Origin: Nocardioides kribbensis
GTDB lineage: Bacteria > Actinomycetota > Actinomycetes > Propionibacteriales > Nocardioidaceae
Length of the DNA: 64,000 nt
Reading direction: 5' to 3'
Assembly: GCF_015070375.1 (NCBI RefSeq)
Contig: NZ_JADCLL010000001.1
Span: 1,056,501-1,120,500 of the forward strand
Positions 39,220-48,100 of this stretch are shown here, piece after piece (within the stretch, counting starts at the first letter, position 1; each line of letters opens with the position of its first letter). The notes under the pieces are model-generated. The model had not been told where the DNA came from. It worked only from the letters and a program-made list of their open reading frames with translations, and ran no database searches. The position numbers and the translations under genes were made by a program.

Positions 39220-39837
39220 GTGCTGCGCACTCCCCCCGCCGTGCTCGTCCCTGTGCTCCTCACCGCGGTGCTCGCCGGCCTCGTGGCGCCCCCGGTCGGC
39301 GCGCTGGCGCCGCAGCCCACCTCCGTGTCGCGGCAGGACCCGGCCGGCGACCTCGCCCAGACCGCCGCCGACGACACCGTGCTGCGCCCCAGCGTCGACG
39401 TGCGCCGCGTGGGCTTCCGGGCCGCCGAGCAGCCGCGGGCCCTCGTCGGGCGCGTGCGCTTCGAGGACCTGCGCACGCTGGTGCACCCCGGCGGGCGCCG
39501 CTACAGGCAGTACCTCAGCGTGCTGGTCTCCGGGGTCGCCCCCTCCGACATCGCCTACGTCATCACCCGCACCCCCTCCGCCGAGGGCCCCATCGCCACG
39601 CTCGTGGCCGGCGACGCCGCCGCCGACTGCACGGGCGACGCCGTCACCGTCGACCTGGCCGCCGACACGATCGGCTTCCGGCTCCCCGTGCGGTGCCTGG
39701 CGCGCGCGGCCGACGGGGCCGACGTCGACCAGGTGCGGCTGCGGGTGTGGAGCCGCGGGGTGAGGGCCTACGCCGACGGCGAGGACCCGGTCGGCCTCGA
39801 CGTCACCCGGCGCACCGCGGCGCTCTCGCTGCCCTGA
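39220..39837 (+). CDS. Secreted protein of unknown function
   Basis: 205 aa with a clear signal peptide (VLVPVLLTAVLAGLVAPPVGALA). The mature part has DPAGDLAQTAADDTVLRPSVDVRRVGFR and alternating strands, which may be a beta-sandwich. Two Cys (DCTGD and VRCLA) could form a disulfide. No family is recognised. The start is GTG 39220, with GGAGG upstream. Its 3' end overlaps the convergent phosphatase gene by 70 nt. Confidence 0.7.
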   Translation: MLRTPPAVLVPVLLTAVLAGLVAPPVGALAPQPTSVSRQDPAGDLAQTAADDTVLRPSVDVRRVGFRAAEQPRALVGRVRFEDLRTLVHPGGRRYRQYLSVLVSGVAPSDIAYVITRTPSAEGPIATLVAGDAAADCTGDAVTVDLAADTIGFRLPVRCLARAADGADVDQVRLRVWSRGVRAYADGEDPVGLDVTRRTAALSLP

Positions 39838-41477
39838 CCGGCCTGCACCCGCACCACCAGCACGACCACGTCGTCCTCGGTGTGGCGCTCCGACCCGGCC
39901 ACCAACCGGTCGCAGAGGGTCTCCACGTCGAGGTCCTGCTGGCCGTGCAGGAGGTCGGCGAGGCGTCCCAGACCGACGTCGAGCGGCTGGTGTCGGTGCT
40001 CGACGAGGCCGTCGGTGCACATGACCAGCGTGTCGCCCGGCGCGAGCAGCACCTCGTGGTCGGCACGCGCGGCGGCCGGGTCGAGGCCGAGCAGCAGGTC
40101 GCTGCGGTGGTCCAGCAGCCGCACCCGGCCGTCGGCGCCGAGCAGCAGCGGCGGCGGATGTCCGGCGTTGGACCAGCGCAGGGAGCGGCCCTGCACGCCG
40201 TCGTGGTCGACGGGGGGCCCGAGCCGCGCGACGACGGCGGTCGCGGTGGTGTCGAGGCCGAGCCCCTCGAGCGCCTCGTCGAGCAGCGACAGCACCCGCG
40301 ACGCCGCGGCCCGCGTGGCGTAGGCGATCCCGCGCAGCAGGTTGCGCGCCTGCCCCATGAGGGCCGCGGCGTCGCGGTCGTGGCCGGCGACGTCGCCGAT
40401 CGCGACCACCAGGTCGCCGTCGGGCAGCACGAACGCGTCGTACCAGTCCCCGCCGATGCTGGCCTGCTCGCCCGCGGGCTCGTAGCGCACGGCCACCGCC
40501 ACGCCCGCGGGCTGGGCGGGCGGGGTCAGCAGGCTGTGCTGGAGCACCTCGGAGAGACGGCGCTCGTCGGCCACCGCCCGACGCTCGGCCTCGAGGACGG
40601 CGACGGCGTCGAGGGCGCGCTCGACCGCGCGCGCCACGAGGGCCAGGAAGGCGAGGTGGTCGGGGTCGGCGGCCAGCGCCGGGGGGAGGCGTACGACGAG
40701 GTGGCCGCCCCGCTCGCTGCGCGCGCCGGTGACCCGCACCGGCAGCCAGGCGAGCACTCCCCCGTCGACCGGCTCCAGCAGCGGACGGTCGCCGTCCCAC
40801 GGCGCGGAGGGGGCGGCCGGGAGCACGGGCGCGCCGGCGCCGGCCTCGTCCACGGCCTCCGCGGCGGGGGTCGAGCGCGGCAGCCGCAGCGCGAGCGCGG
40901 GCAGGTCGGCGGGGTCGCCGGCGAGCACCTCGGCGGCGCGCTGCGCGACCTGGGTCGCCGAGGCGGAGCCGCTCAGGGCGATGCCGAGCTCGGAGAGCAG
41001 GGCCAGGCGCCGGGCGTCGACGACCTGGCGGGTCGTCTCCACCGAGATGTCGACGACCCCCTCGATGACACCGGCCGCGGAGCGGACCGGCGAGTAGGAG
41101 AAGGTGAAGTAGCAGTCCTCGAGGTGGCCGTGGCGCACGAGCGGGATGAGGGCGTCGGCGCTCCACGTGGCCTCGCCCCGCGTCGCCTGCTCGAGCAGCG
41201 GCGCGATGCCGTCCCACGCCTCCGGGAACACCGTGCGGGTCCGCTCGCCCAGGGCGGCGGGGTGCTTGTCGCCGATGAGGGCGACGTAGGCCTCGTTGTA
41301 GAGCAGCACCAGCTCCGGGCCCCAGATCAGCGTGATCGGGAAGCGGCTGCTCCACGCCGTCTCGAGGGCCTGGAGCAGGGTCGGGCTCCACGTGGACGGG
41401 TCCCCGACGGGCGAGCGCGACCAGTCGACCGCGCGGTAGGCGTCGGCCAGCGCACCGGCGTGGGCGAAGGGGTCCAT
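39768..41477 (-). CDS. PAS/GAF-containing SpoIIE-type protein phosphatase
   Basis: A 569-aa PP2C-like Ser/Thr phosphatase. An N-terminal PAS-type domain (FPITLIWGPELVLLYNEAYVALIG, about residues 35-160) is followed by a GAF-like region and then the SpoIIE domain (about residues 320-545): GGDWYDAFVLPDGDLVVAIGDVAGHD, SNAGHPPPLLL, MCTDGLVEHR. In other bacteria such enzymes act on anti-anti-sigma factors, but no partner kinase or STAS protein is adjacent. ATG 41477 follows TAGCCT by 6 nt. The last ~70 nt overlap the secreted-protein gene, and the C-terminal tail (SESAAVRRVTSRPTG) is low complexity. Confidence 0.9.
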   Translation of the reverse strand: MDPFAHAGALADAYRAVDWSRSPVGDPSTWSPTLLQALETAWSSRFPITLIWGPELVLLYNEAYVALIGDKHPAALGERTRTVFPEAWDGIAPLLEQATRGEATWSADALIPLVRHGHLEDCYFTFSYSPVRSAAGVIEGVVDISVETTRQVVDARRLALLSELGIALSGSASATQVAQRAAEVLAGDPADLPALALRLPRSTPAAEAVDEAGAGAPVLPAAPSAPWDGDRPLLEPVDGGVLAWLPVRVTGARSERGGHLVVRLPPALAADPDHLAFLALVARAVERALDAVAVLEAERRAVADERRLSEVLQHSLLTPPAQPAGVAVAVRYEPAGEQASIGGDWYDAFVLPDGDLVVAIGDVAGHDRDAAALMGQARNLLRGIAYATRAAASRVLSLLDEALEGLGLDTTATAVVARLGPPVDHDGVQGRSLRWSNAGHPPPLLLGADGRVRLLDHRSDLLLGLDPAAARADHEVLLAPGDTLVMCTDGLVEHRHQPLDVGLGRLADLLHGQQDLDVETLCDRLVAGSERHTEDDVVVLVVRVQAGQGSESAAVRRVTSRPTGSSPSA

Positions 41478-41569
41478 CGGCTCAGGCTAGGCAGACGCGC
41501 GGGCGTCCCGGCCATCGTCCGGTCGAGGTGGTCTGGACCGGTCTCACCGCCGAGCGCCGGGGCGGCAGG

Positions 41570-42238
41570 TCAGGAGGCGCGCGTGCCCGTGGGCTGGCGG
41601 ACCATCTCGGCGTCGCCGAGGCCGTGCTGCAGGCCCCAGGCGACGGCCTGGGTGCGGCGCTCGACGTCGATCTTGCGGTAGGCGCCGCGCACGTAGGTCT
41701 TCACCGAGTTGATCGACAGGTAGAGCCGCTTGCCGATCTCGACGTTGGTGTAGCCCTGGGTGATGAGGGCCAGGATCTGCGCCTCGCGCGGGGTGAGGCC
41801 GTTGTCGGCGGCGCCGCCGCGGGCGACGACGGCGGCGTGGGCCGCCCGGTCGACGGTGGGGCGGGGGCCCGGCGGGGGGCCGACGTGGCGGTGGACCGCC
41901 TCGATGCCGGCCACGAGCTGGGCGCCGGTGAGCGACTTGGAGAGCCGGCCGACGACGGGCCCGGCGGGCGCGCCCTGGGCGCTGTGCTCGCGCCAGGTGT
42001 AGACGACCGGGCGCGCGCCCGAGGAGGCGGCGAGCGAGCGGAGCATCGAGTGGCTGCTCTGCGAGAGCCGCACCGGCTCGTAGAGGATGACGTCGACCGC
42101 CCGCGGCTCCACCAGCGCGTCACCGAGCTCCACCAGCACCACCCGCGAGCGGTAGGGCTCGAGCAGCGCACGCACGCCCGGCAGGACGACGTGGAAGTCG
42201 TCGACGAGCGTCGCGACGACGGGTGCGGAGGGACTCAC
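41570..42238 (-). CDS. LuxR-type response regulator with degenerate receiver domain
   Basis: 222 aa. The receiver-like N-terminal domain starts ATLVDDFHVVLPGVRALL (acidic pair present), but the phospho-acceptor position reads ILYEP, so Glu replaces Asp; the Lys (RLSKS) is kept. The HTH_LuxR C-terminus is LTPREAQILALITQGYTNVEIGKRLYLSINSVKTY. The start is GTG 42238, 9 nt after TATACA (TATACAT). The Glu may mimic a phosphorylated state. Paralogue of the next gene; no histidine kinase is adjacent. Confidence 0.85.
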   Translation of the reverse strand: MSPSAPVVATLVDDFHVVLPGVRALLEPYRSRVVLVELGDALVEPRAVDVILYEPVRLSQSSHSMLRSLAASSGARPVVYTWREHSAQGAPAGPVVGRLSKSLTGAQLVAGIEAVHRHVGPPPGPRPTVDRAAHAAVVARGGAADNGLTPREAQILALITQGYTNVEIGKRLYLSINSVKTYVRGAYRKIDVERRTQAVAWGLQHGLGDAEMVRQPTGTRAS

Positions 42239-42309
42239 GCCGTCGAATGTATACAGACGCCGTGGCGTAAAGCACGACGCCCCTGCAGTCCTCACCCGAT
42301 CGGGTGAGG

Positions 42310-42957
42310 TCAGCGGAGCACCCGGGCGTGGTCGGGCGAGAAGCCGTGCTGCATGCCCCACGCCACCGCCTGGGCCCGGCGGGAGACCCCGATCTTGCGG
42401 TAGCCGGTGCGGATGTAGGTCTTCACCGAGTTGATGCTGAGGTAGGACCGGTCGGCGATCTCCTGGTTGGACAGGCCCTGGGTGATCAGCGCGATCACCT
42501 CGGCCTCGCGCGCCGACAGGCCGTGGTCGCGACCCGGCCACGCGCCGCGGTCGTGCTCGTCGAGGTCCTCGACCTCACCGGGTCGCACGGTCTCCCCGGC
42601 GCAGACCCGGGTGATGGCCTCGACGATGTCGCGCGCGTCGGACTGCTTGGACAGGTAGCCCGACGCCCCGCGGGCGATCGTGCGCTCGACGAGGTCGGCC
42701 TGCACGTTCCAGCTGAAGACCACGACCTTGGGCGAGCCGTCGGCGACGAGGTCCTCCAGCTCGATCCCGTCGCCCTGCACCTGGCCGAAGGTGTCGTAGA
42801 GCACCACGTCGACGTCGCCGACCACGCCGACGCCGATGTCGAGCTCCACCACGTCGACGCGCGAGCGGTACGGCGCGAGCAGCGCGGCGACGCCGGCGAC
42901 GACGATCTCGTAGTCGTTGACGACCGCGACGCGCACGGGGCCGGCCGGGTTGCTCAT
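42310..42957 (-). CDS. LuxR-type response regulator
   Basis: 215 aa with a receiver domain (VRVAVVNDYEIVVAGVAALL, phospho-acceptor Asp in LYDTF, Lys in YLSKQSDA) and HTH_LuxR (LSAREAEVIALITQGLSNQEIADRSYLSINSVKTYIRTGYRKIGV). Its DNA-binding half is almost the same as that of the downstream paralogue, so they probably share targets. ATG 42957 follows TACTGT by 6 nt. A cognate kinase is not seen in the window. Confidence 0.88.
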   Translation of the reverse strand: MSNPAGPVRVAVVNDYEIVVAGVAALLAPYRSRVDVVELDIGVGVVGDVDVVLYDTFGQVQGDGIELEDLVADGSPKVVVFSWNVQADLVERTIARGASGYLSKQSDARDIVEAITRVCAGETVRPGEVEDLDEHDRGAWPGRDHGLSAREAEVIALITQGLSNQEIADRSYLSINSVKTYIRTGYRKIGVSRRAQAVAWGMQHGFSPDHARVLR

Positions 42958-43021
42958 GGCACGACAGTATTCACCCGGCGGGAGGAAGTGCCCACGGGCC
43001 GCCGGAATCTAGGTTCTGTCG

Positions 43022-43846
43022 GTGACGATGACGTCGGACCGGGACGGGGAGCGCGCGCACCCGTCGAGCGCCGGCGACCGTGCCGGCGACGCCCCGGCCA
43101 CCTCGTCGGTCGCCGACTGGCAGGCCCATCCCCGCTACGGCGCCGTGCCGCTGCTGCGGCTGAGCCACGGCGAGCGGGCCTGCACCCGGCTGGTCGTCGT
43201 CAGCGCCCACCCCGACGACGAGAGCCTCGGGGCCGCGGGCCTCATGGCCACGGCCCACCGCCAGGGCGTCCCCGTCTACGTCGTGCTGCTCACCGCCGGC
43301 GAGGCCAGCCACCGCCCCTCGCAGCTCATGACGCGCCACGCGCTGGCGACCACCCGGCTGGCCGAGATGGAGAACGCCCTGGCCCGTCTCGCGCCCGAGG
43401 CCCCCCTGGTGTTCCTCGGCGCCGCCGACGGCGAGGTCGCCGCCCAGGAGCAGGCCGTCGCCGCGAGCCTCGCCGGCCTGGTGGGCGACGGGTCCAGCAC
43501 CCTGCTGGCCGCGCCGTGGCGCCACGACGGGCACCCCGACCACGAGGCCGCCGGGCGTGCCGCGGCCGTGGCGGCGCAGCGCAGCGGCGCGCGGCTGCTG
43601 GAGTACCCCGTGTCGCTGTGGCCCACCCGCGGCCCCCAGGACGCGCCCTGGGAGCAGATGGTGCGCCTCGACCTCGACCCCGACCTCGTCGCGACGAAGG
43701 CCCGGGCGCTGCAGAGCCACGTCAGCCAGCTCTCCACCCTGCCCGAGCGGGTCCTGGCCCACTTCCGCGGGCCGGTCGAGCACTACGTCGAGACTCCGGC
43801 CGAGGTGCCGGTCGAGGGTCAGGCCGAGGACGCCGGTCCGGCGTAG
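43022..43846 (+). CDS. PIG-L/LmbE family deacetylase
   Basis: A 274-aa zinc-dependent N-acetylglucosaminyl-type deacetylase family protein. The motif SAHPDDESLG near residue 60 provides His/Asp metal ligands, and HDGHPDHEAAG carries the third His. Relatives include MshB (mycothiol biosynthesis) and Mca. The substrate here cannot be assigned; PIG-L members deacetylate GlcNAc-linked compounds. The N-terminal ~45 residues are disordered. The start is GTG 43022, 6 nt after TAGGTT. The tail overlaps the convergent adenosine deaminase gene by 28 nt. Confidence 0.87.
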   Translation: MTMTSDRDGERAHPSSAGDRAGDAPATSSVADWQAHPRYGAVPLLRLSHGERACTRLVVVSAHPDDESLGAAGLMATAHRQGVPVYVVLLTAGEASHRPSQLMTRHALATTRLAEMENALARLAPEAPLVFLGAADGEVAAQEQAVAASLAGLVGDGSSTLLAAPWRHDGHPDHEAAGRAAAVAAQRSGARLLEYPVSLWPTRGPQDAPWEQMVRLDLDPDLVATKARALQSHVSQLSTLPERVLAHFRGPVEHYVETPAEVPVEGQAEDAGPA

Positions 43847-44892
43847 GCGTCGATCTCGGCGAGCACGCGCGCCCGGGTGGCGTCGTCGGCGAACGACGCG
43901 CGCACGCCGGCGCGGGCGAGGTCCTTGACCCCGGCCTCGTCGAGGTCGAGCAGGTCGGCGGCGATCTCGTACTCGCGGTTGAGCGTCGTGCCGAACATCG
44001 GCGGGTCGTCGGAGTTGATCGTCACCACCACCCCGGCGTCGCGGAAGGCGCGCAGCGGGTGGTCGGCCAGGGTGGCGACGGCGCGGGTGGCGACGTTCGA
44101 CGACGGGCAGACCTCCAGCGGCACCCCGGTCTCGGCCAAGTGGGCCAGCAGGGCGGGGTCCTGGGCCGCGGAGGTGCCGTGGCCGATGCGCTCGGCCCCC
44201 AGCAGGCGCAGCGCGTCCCAGACCGTCTGCGGCCCGGTGGTCTCGCCGGCGTGGGGCACGCTGTGGAGGCCCGCGGCGCGCGCGGCGGCGAAGTGGGGCT
44301 CGAACTGCGGGCGCGGCACGCCGATCTCCGGACCGCCGAGCCCGAAGCCGACCAGCCCGTCGGTGGGGTGGCGCAGCGCGAGGTCCAGGGTCAGGTCGGC
44401 CGCGGGCAGGCCGGCCTCGCCGGGGATGTCGTAGATCCAGCGGAGCACGATCCCGAAGTCGCGCTCGGCGGCGACGCGGGCGTCCTCGATGGCCTCGTTG
44501 AAGGCCCCGATCGCGACGTGGGGCTCGCCCCGCAGCGCCTGCACCGAGGTGTAGGGGGTGCAGGTCAGCTCGGCGTAGCGCAGGGACTGCGTGGTGGCCA
44601 TCTCGCGCGCGATCTCGTAGGTGAGGAAGCGGATGTCCTCGGGGGTGCGCACGAGGTCGACCACCGCGAGGTAGACCTCGATGAAGTGGGCGAAGTCGCG
44701 GAAGGCGAAGAAGTCGCGCAGCGCGTCGGGGTCGCTCGGCACGGTGCCGGGGTGGCGCTCGGCCAGCTCGCTGACGATGGCGGGGCTGGCCGAGCCGACG
44801 TGGTGCACGTGCAGCTCGGCCTTGGGCAGCCCGGCGACGAAGGCGCGCAGGTCGGGACGGGGGCCGAGCCCCGTCGTGGAGGAGTCGCTCAC
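43819..44892 (-). CDS. Adenosine deaminase family protein
   Basis: A 357-aa metal-dependent amidohydrolase. Zinc ligands are AELHVHHVGSA (the usual HLDG is changed to HHVG), VPHAGETTGP and NSDDPPMFG. The catalytic Glu is in PHAGETT. It deaminates adenosine or a related purine; substrates such as aminodeoxyfutalosine are possible for the family, and sequence alone does not decide. ATG 44892 overlaps the stop of the upstream DsbA gene (ATGA), so they are one unit. Confidence 0.83.
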   Translation of the reverse strand: MSDSSTTGLGPRPDLRAFVAGLPKAELHVHHVGSASPAIVSELAERHPGTVPSDPDALRDFFAFRDFAHFIEVYLAVVDLVRTPEDIRFLTYEIAREMATTQSLRYAELTCTPYTSVQALRGEPHVAIGAFNEAIEDARVAAERDFGIVLRWIYDIPGEAGLPAADLTLDLALRHPTDGLVGFGLGGPEIGVPRPQFEPHFAAARAAGLHSVPHAGETTGPQTVWDALRLLGAERIGHGTSAAQDPALLAHLAETGVPLEVCPSSNVATRAVATLADHPLRAFRDAGVVVTINSDDPPMFGTTLNREYEIAADLLDLDEAGVKDLARAGVRASFADDATRARVLAEIDAYAGPASSA

Positions 44893-45614
44893 CCCACGGT
44901 CTCGTTGATCTGGTCGAGGATCTGCTCGGGGTCGCCGGAGATCTGCTCACCGTCGAGGAGCACCGTCGGGGTGCCCTGCACGCCGGCGTCCTGGGCGGCG
45001 GTGGTGGCGGCCTCGACCCAGTCGACCATCGACTCGCCGAGGATGCCGTCGCTGACCGCCGACTCCTCGGCGCCGGCCTCGACGGCCAGGTCGAGCAGCG
45101 CCTGGTTGTCGGGGAAGGGGCCCTCCTCGGAGGGCTGGTTGGCGTAGAGCAGGTCGTGGAACTCCTTGGCGGTCTCCGGGCCGCTCTCCTCGAGCACGAC
45201 GGCGAAGGCGCTGGTGGCGCGCTCGGAGTAGTCGCCGATCCGGCTCAGCAGGTTGAAGGGGCGGTACTCCACCAGCACCGACCCGTCGTCGGCGAGCTGC
45301 TGGAGCTCCTCGCCGGTGCCGGCCTCGAGCTGGCCGCAGAAGGGGCAGAGGAAGTCCTCGTAGATGACGACCTGGTGGGGGGCGTCCTCCTCGCCGATGG
45401 TGACGCCGTACTCGCTCTGGCCGGCCGGGGAGGCGGTGACCTCTCCCCCGCCCCGCAGGCTCTGGACCCCGAAGGCGATCCCGACCACGACGACGAGCGC
45501 GAACACGACCAGCGTGATGCTGCGGATCGTGCGGCGGCGCTCCGCGCGCTTCTGGTCCTCGAGGGCGGCGGCGGCGCGCTGCGAGCGCTCCTGCTGACTG
45601 GGCTTCTTGGCCAT
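44889..45614 (-). CDS. Membrane-anchored DsbA-like thioredoxin-domain protein
   Basis: 241 aa. A basic cytoplasmic N-terminus (MAKKPSQQERSQRAAAALEDQKRAERR) precedes a transmembrane anchor (SITLVVFALVVVVGIAFGVQSL) and an extracytoplasmic thioredoxin domain with active site CPFC (YEDFLCPFCGQLE), cis-Pro region GTPTVLLDG and a DsbA-type helical insertion. Probably acts in oxidative folding or as a thiol exchanger outside the membrane. ATG 45614 has GAGGAAACCCC upstream. It is transcribed before the adenosine deaminase gene. A partner VKOR or DsbB is not in the window. Confidence 0.88.
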   Translation of the reverse strand: MAKKPSQQERSQRAAAALEDQKRAERRRTIRSITLVVFALVVVVGIAFGVQSLRGGGEVTASPAGQSEYGVTIGEEDAPHQVVIYEDFLCPFCGQLEAGTGEELQQLADDGSVLVEYRPFNLLSRIGDYSERATSAFAVVLEESGPETAKEFHDLLYANQPSEEGPFPDNQALLDLAVEAGAEESAVSDGILGESMVDWVEAATTAAQDAGVQGTPTVLLDGEQISGDPEQILDQINETVG

Positions 45615-45698
45615 GGGGTTTCCTCGGCGGTGCGGGTCGACGGCTGGCGTCCAGAACTCTAGGGGCCCGACCTGAGCCGTCGCTGAGTCGGGCCGAGC

Positions 45699-45715
45699 GC
45701 CTCGGCGCGTAGGGT
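45699..45715 (+). promoter_or_regulatory. orn promoter core, identical to the pepP promoter
   Basis: CCTCGGCGCGTAGGGTG, the same 17 bases as at 34019-34035. TAGGGT ends 7 nt before the orn ATG. Confidence 0.5.
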
Positions 45716-45722
45716 GCGCGCC

Positions 45723-46349
45723 ATGAATGATCGACTGGTCTGGATCGACTGCGAGATGACCGGGCTCGACCTCGGCGCCGACGCCCTGATCGAGGTGGCG
45801 GCCCTCGTGACCGACTTCGACCTCAACGTGCTCGGCGAGGGCGTCGACCTCGTCGTGCGCCCGCCGGCCGCCGCGCTGGAGCAGATGGGCGACTTCGTGC
45901 GCGACATGCACGAGAAGTCGGGGCTGCTCACCGAGCTCGACGCCGGGCTGACCATGGCCGACGCCGAGGCCGCCGTCCTGGCCTACGTGCGCGAGCACTG
46001 CGGCGACGGCAGCCGACCGCCGCTGGCCGGCAACACCGTGGGCACCGACCGCGCCTTCCTGGCCCGCGACATGCCCGAGCTCGAGGCCTTCCTGCACTAC
46101 CGGATCATCGACGTCTCCTCGATCAAGGAGCTGGCCCGGCGCTGGTACCCCCGGGCCTACTACGCCGCCCCCGAGAAGCGCGGCAACCACCGCGCCCTGG
46201 CCGACATCCAGGAGAGCATCGAGGAGCTGCGCTACTACCGCGAGGCGGTCTTCGTGCCCCAGCCCGGGCCCGACAGCGCCGCGGCCCGCGCCATCGCCGC
46301 CACCCACGGCGGGTCGATCACGGGCCTCGATTCCACCTCCGGGAGCTGA
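45723..46349 (+). CDS. orn: Oligoribonuclease (3'-to-5' exoribonuclease)
   Basis: A 208-aa DEDDh exonuclease that degrades short RNAs and pGpG. Exo I is [10 protein letters not shown], Exo II is [11 protein letters not shown], and Exo III is [11 protein letters not shown] with His. ATG 45723 is 7 nt after TAGGGT, so the message is leaderless. It is followed by tRNA-His. Its promoter core is identical to that of pepP. Complete and typical length. Confidence 0.97.
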   Translation: MNDRLVWIDCEMTGLDLGADALIEVAALVTDFDLNVLGEGVDLVVRPPAAALEQMGDFVRDMHEKSGLLTELDAGLTMADAEAAVLAYVREHCGDGSRPPLAGNTVGTDRAFLARDMPELEAFLHYRIIDVSSIKELARRWYPRAYYAAPEKRGNHRALADIQESIEELRYYREAVFVPQPGPDSAAARAIAATHGGSITGLDSTSGS

Positions 46350-46397
46350 GTCCCCTACACTTCATCGCGCGGTTCCGGCTCCGTCCGGCGCGCGCAT

Positions 46398-46471
46398 GGT
46401 GGGTATAGCTCAGCTGGTAGAGCGCTGCCTTGTGGTGGCAGATGTCGCGGGTTCAAGTCCCGTTACTCACC
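46398..46471 (+). tRNA. tRNA-His(GUG)
   Basis: Acceptor GTGGGTA/TACTCAC with the extra G-1 opposite C73, anticodon stem CTGCC/GGCAG, loop TTGTGGT (anticodon GTG), T-loop GTTCAAGTC. CCA is not encoded. A TACACT hexamer about 40 bp upstream is a plausible -10. Confidence 0.94.
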
Positions 46472-46478
46472 CCGACAC

Positions 46479-46513
46479 CGAGCCCCCGACCTGGTCCCCA
46501 GGTCGGGGGCTCG
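46479..46513 (+). terminator. Terminator after tRNA-His
   Basis: CGAGCCCCCGACCTGG and its complement form a 16-bp stem with a TCC loop. It lies immediately downstream of tRNA-His and upstream of the peptidase-E-like gene. Confidence 0.75.
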
Positions 46514-46619
46514 CTGCGTCCGGCGTCACCTCCGGCGCCGCGTCCGGCACCGATGAGTCGGGGTGGCACCGTCGGTCTGCTCCTGTGCCCGGCTCCCCCA
46601 CCCGCCCTGGAGGCACCTC

Positions 46620-47291
46620 GTGAAGCTCCTGCTCACCTCCGGCGGCGTCACCAACGCCGCGATCGAGGCCGCCCTCGTCGACCTGCTGCCCCGGCCGGTC
46701 GAGGAGTGCCGCGCCCTCCTGGTGCCGACCGCCCAGTGGGGCCACCCGATGTGCGGGCCCGGCTCGGTGCGCGGGGCCGTGGTCGGTGCGGCGCCGCACG
46801 ACCAGTCGGGCGTGTCCCTGCCCTGGGCCTCGGTCGGGCTGCTCGAGCTCACCGCGCTGCCCAGCATCGGCCCCGAGCGCTGGGAGCCGTGGGTGCGCGG
46901 CACCGACGTGCTGCTGGTCGACGGCGGCGACGCGACGTACCTGGCGCACTGGCTGCGGGCCTCGGGCCTGCTCGACGTGCTCGCGACGATGCCCGCGCTG
47001 GTCTGGGTGGGCACGAGCGCCGGGAGCATGGTGGCGACGCCGCGGATCGGGGCCGACTTCGTGGAGTGGGCCGGCGCCGAGGACGACCGCACCCTCGGCT
47101 GGGTCGACGTGTCGATCTTCCCCCACCTCGACCACCCGCAGATGCCGGAGAACACCCTGGCCGCGGCCCGCAGCTGGGCCGCGGGCCTCGACCACCCCTC
47201 CTACGCCCTCGACGACGACTCGGCCCTCGTGGTCGACGACGGCGAGGTCAGGGTCGTCTCCGAGGGGCGCTGGGAGCGGCTCGGGGCCTGA
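46620..47291 (+). CDS. Peptidase E-like protein (type 1 glutamine amidotransferase fold, S51)
   Basis: 223 aa. N-terminal VKLLLTSGGVTNAAI and VLLVDGGDATYLAHWL match the S51 dipeptidase family, and the nucleophile elbow is VGTSAGSMV (Ser). A His in IFPHLDHP would complete the triad. It may hydrolyse aspartyl dipeptides or be a cyanophycinase relative; the real substrate is not known. GTG 46620 has GGAGG about 7 nt upstream. Confidence 0.82.
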   Translation: MKLLLTSGGVTNAAIEAALVDLLPRPVEECRALLVPTAQWGHPMCGPGSVRGAVVGAAPHDQSGVSLPWASVGLLELTALPSIGPERWEPWVRGTDVLLVDGGDATYLAHWLRASGLLDVLATMPALVWVGTSAGSMVATPRIGADFVEWAGAEDDRTLGWVDVSIFPHLDHPQMPENTLAAARSWAAGLDHPSYALDDDSALVVDDGEVRVVSEGRWERLGA

Positions 47292-47322
47292 CCGGGCTGG
47301 TGCGCCCGGGGATGCTGGGGGC

Positions 47323-48096
47323 ATGAGGCCCTCCGCCGCGTCCACCGCGACCCCCGTCGTCGGGCTCATCGGCCTGCTGACGGGTGCGCTCACCGGGTGC
47401 GCGGCGTCGGCCGACGACCTCGCCGCGCGCGGCGAGCGCTCCCCGAGCGTGGTCGACGTCGTGGTCGAGCCCGACGCCGCCGACGACGGCGCCGGGCCCC
47501 TCTCCGCAGCCAGCCACCACGTGCGCGCGGTGATGCGCGCCGACGCCACGGCCGAGGAGGTCATGGCCCTCTTCGACGCCTACGACGACCAGGTCGAGGC
47601 CGGCGACGTCGTGTCGGTGTCGGTCACCCTGGAGGGGGCCACGGGCGCCTCGCTGGCCTCGGGCGAGGGGGTGGAGGTGTCGCTGCGCGAGGTGGAGGAC
47701 CTGGTGCGCGCCCAGGCCGACCCGGTGGTGACGTCCTACCTGCTGCAGGACTACCCCGACCTCCCGCTCGTGCAGGTCGGGCTGGCGCCGGTGTCCTTCG
47801 CCGAGGTCGTCTCGGTCGCCGACCGCTACCTGCTCCTCGACGACCTCGAGTCGGTCACCGTCTCCTCCGGCGACCTCGTGCTCCGGCGCGAGGCCGTCGA
47901 CGGCTCGGCCGAGCGGGTCGCCGCCCGCGAGGCCGCGGTGCTGGCCGTCGCCGAGCGCTTCGACCTGCTCGGCGCCGACGTCTCGGGCCGGGGCCCCGAC
48001 CTTGAAGTCGACGTCGCCGACGGCCAGGAGGCCGCCGCCCGCCGCTTCCTCGCGCGCACCGCGACCGACGACGTCGGGCGGGTGGTCGTGCGCTGA
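47323..48096 (+). CDS. Putative lipoprotein
   Basis: 257 aa. The lipobox LTGC (TGALTGCAAS) after a hydrophobic signal shows a lipid-anchored exported protein. The mature part has several repeated beta/alpha units (VSVTLEG, VQVGLAPVSFAEV, VTVSSGDLVL...). I recognise no named family. It starts ATG 47323, shortly after the peptidase gene, and may be co-transcribed. Confidence 0.7.
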   Translation: MRPSAASTATPVVGLIGLLTGALTGCAASADDLAARGERSPSVVDVVVEPDAADDGAGPLSAASHHVRAVMRADATAEEVMALFDAYDDQVEAGDVVSVSVTLEGATGASLASGEGVEVSLREVEDLVRAQADPVVTSYLLQDYPDLPLVQVGLAPVSFAEVVSVADRYLLLDDLESVTVSSGDLVLRREAVDGSAERVAAREAAVLAVAERFDLLGADVSGRGPDLEVDVADGQEAAARRFLARTATDDVGRVVVR

Positions 48097-48100
48097 GGAC

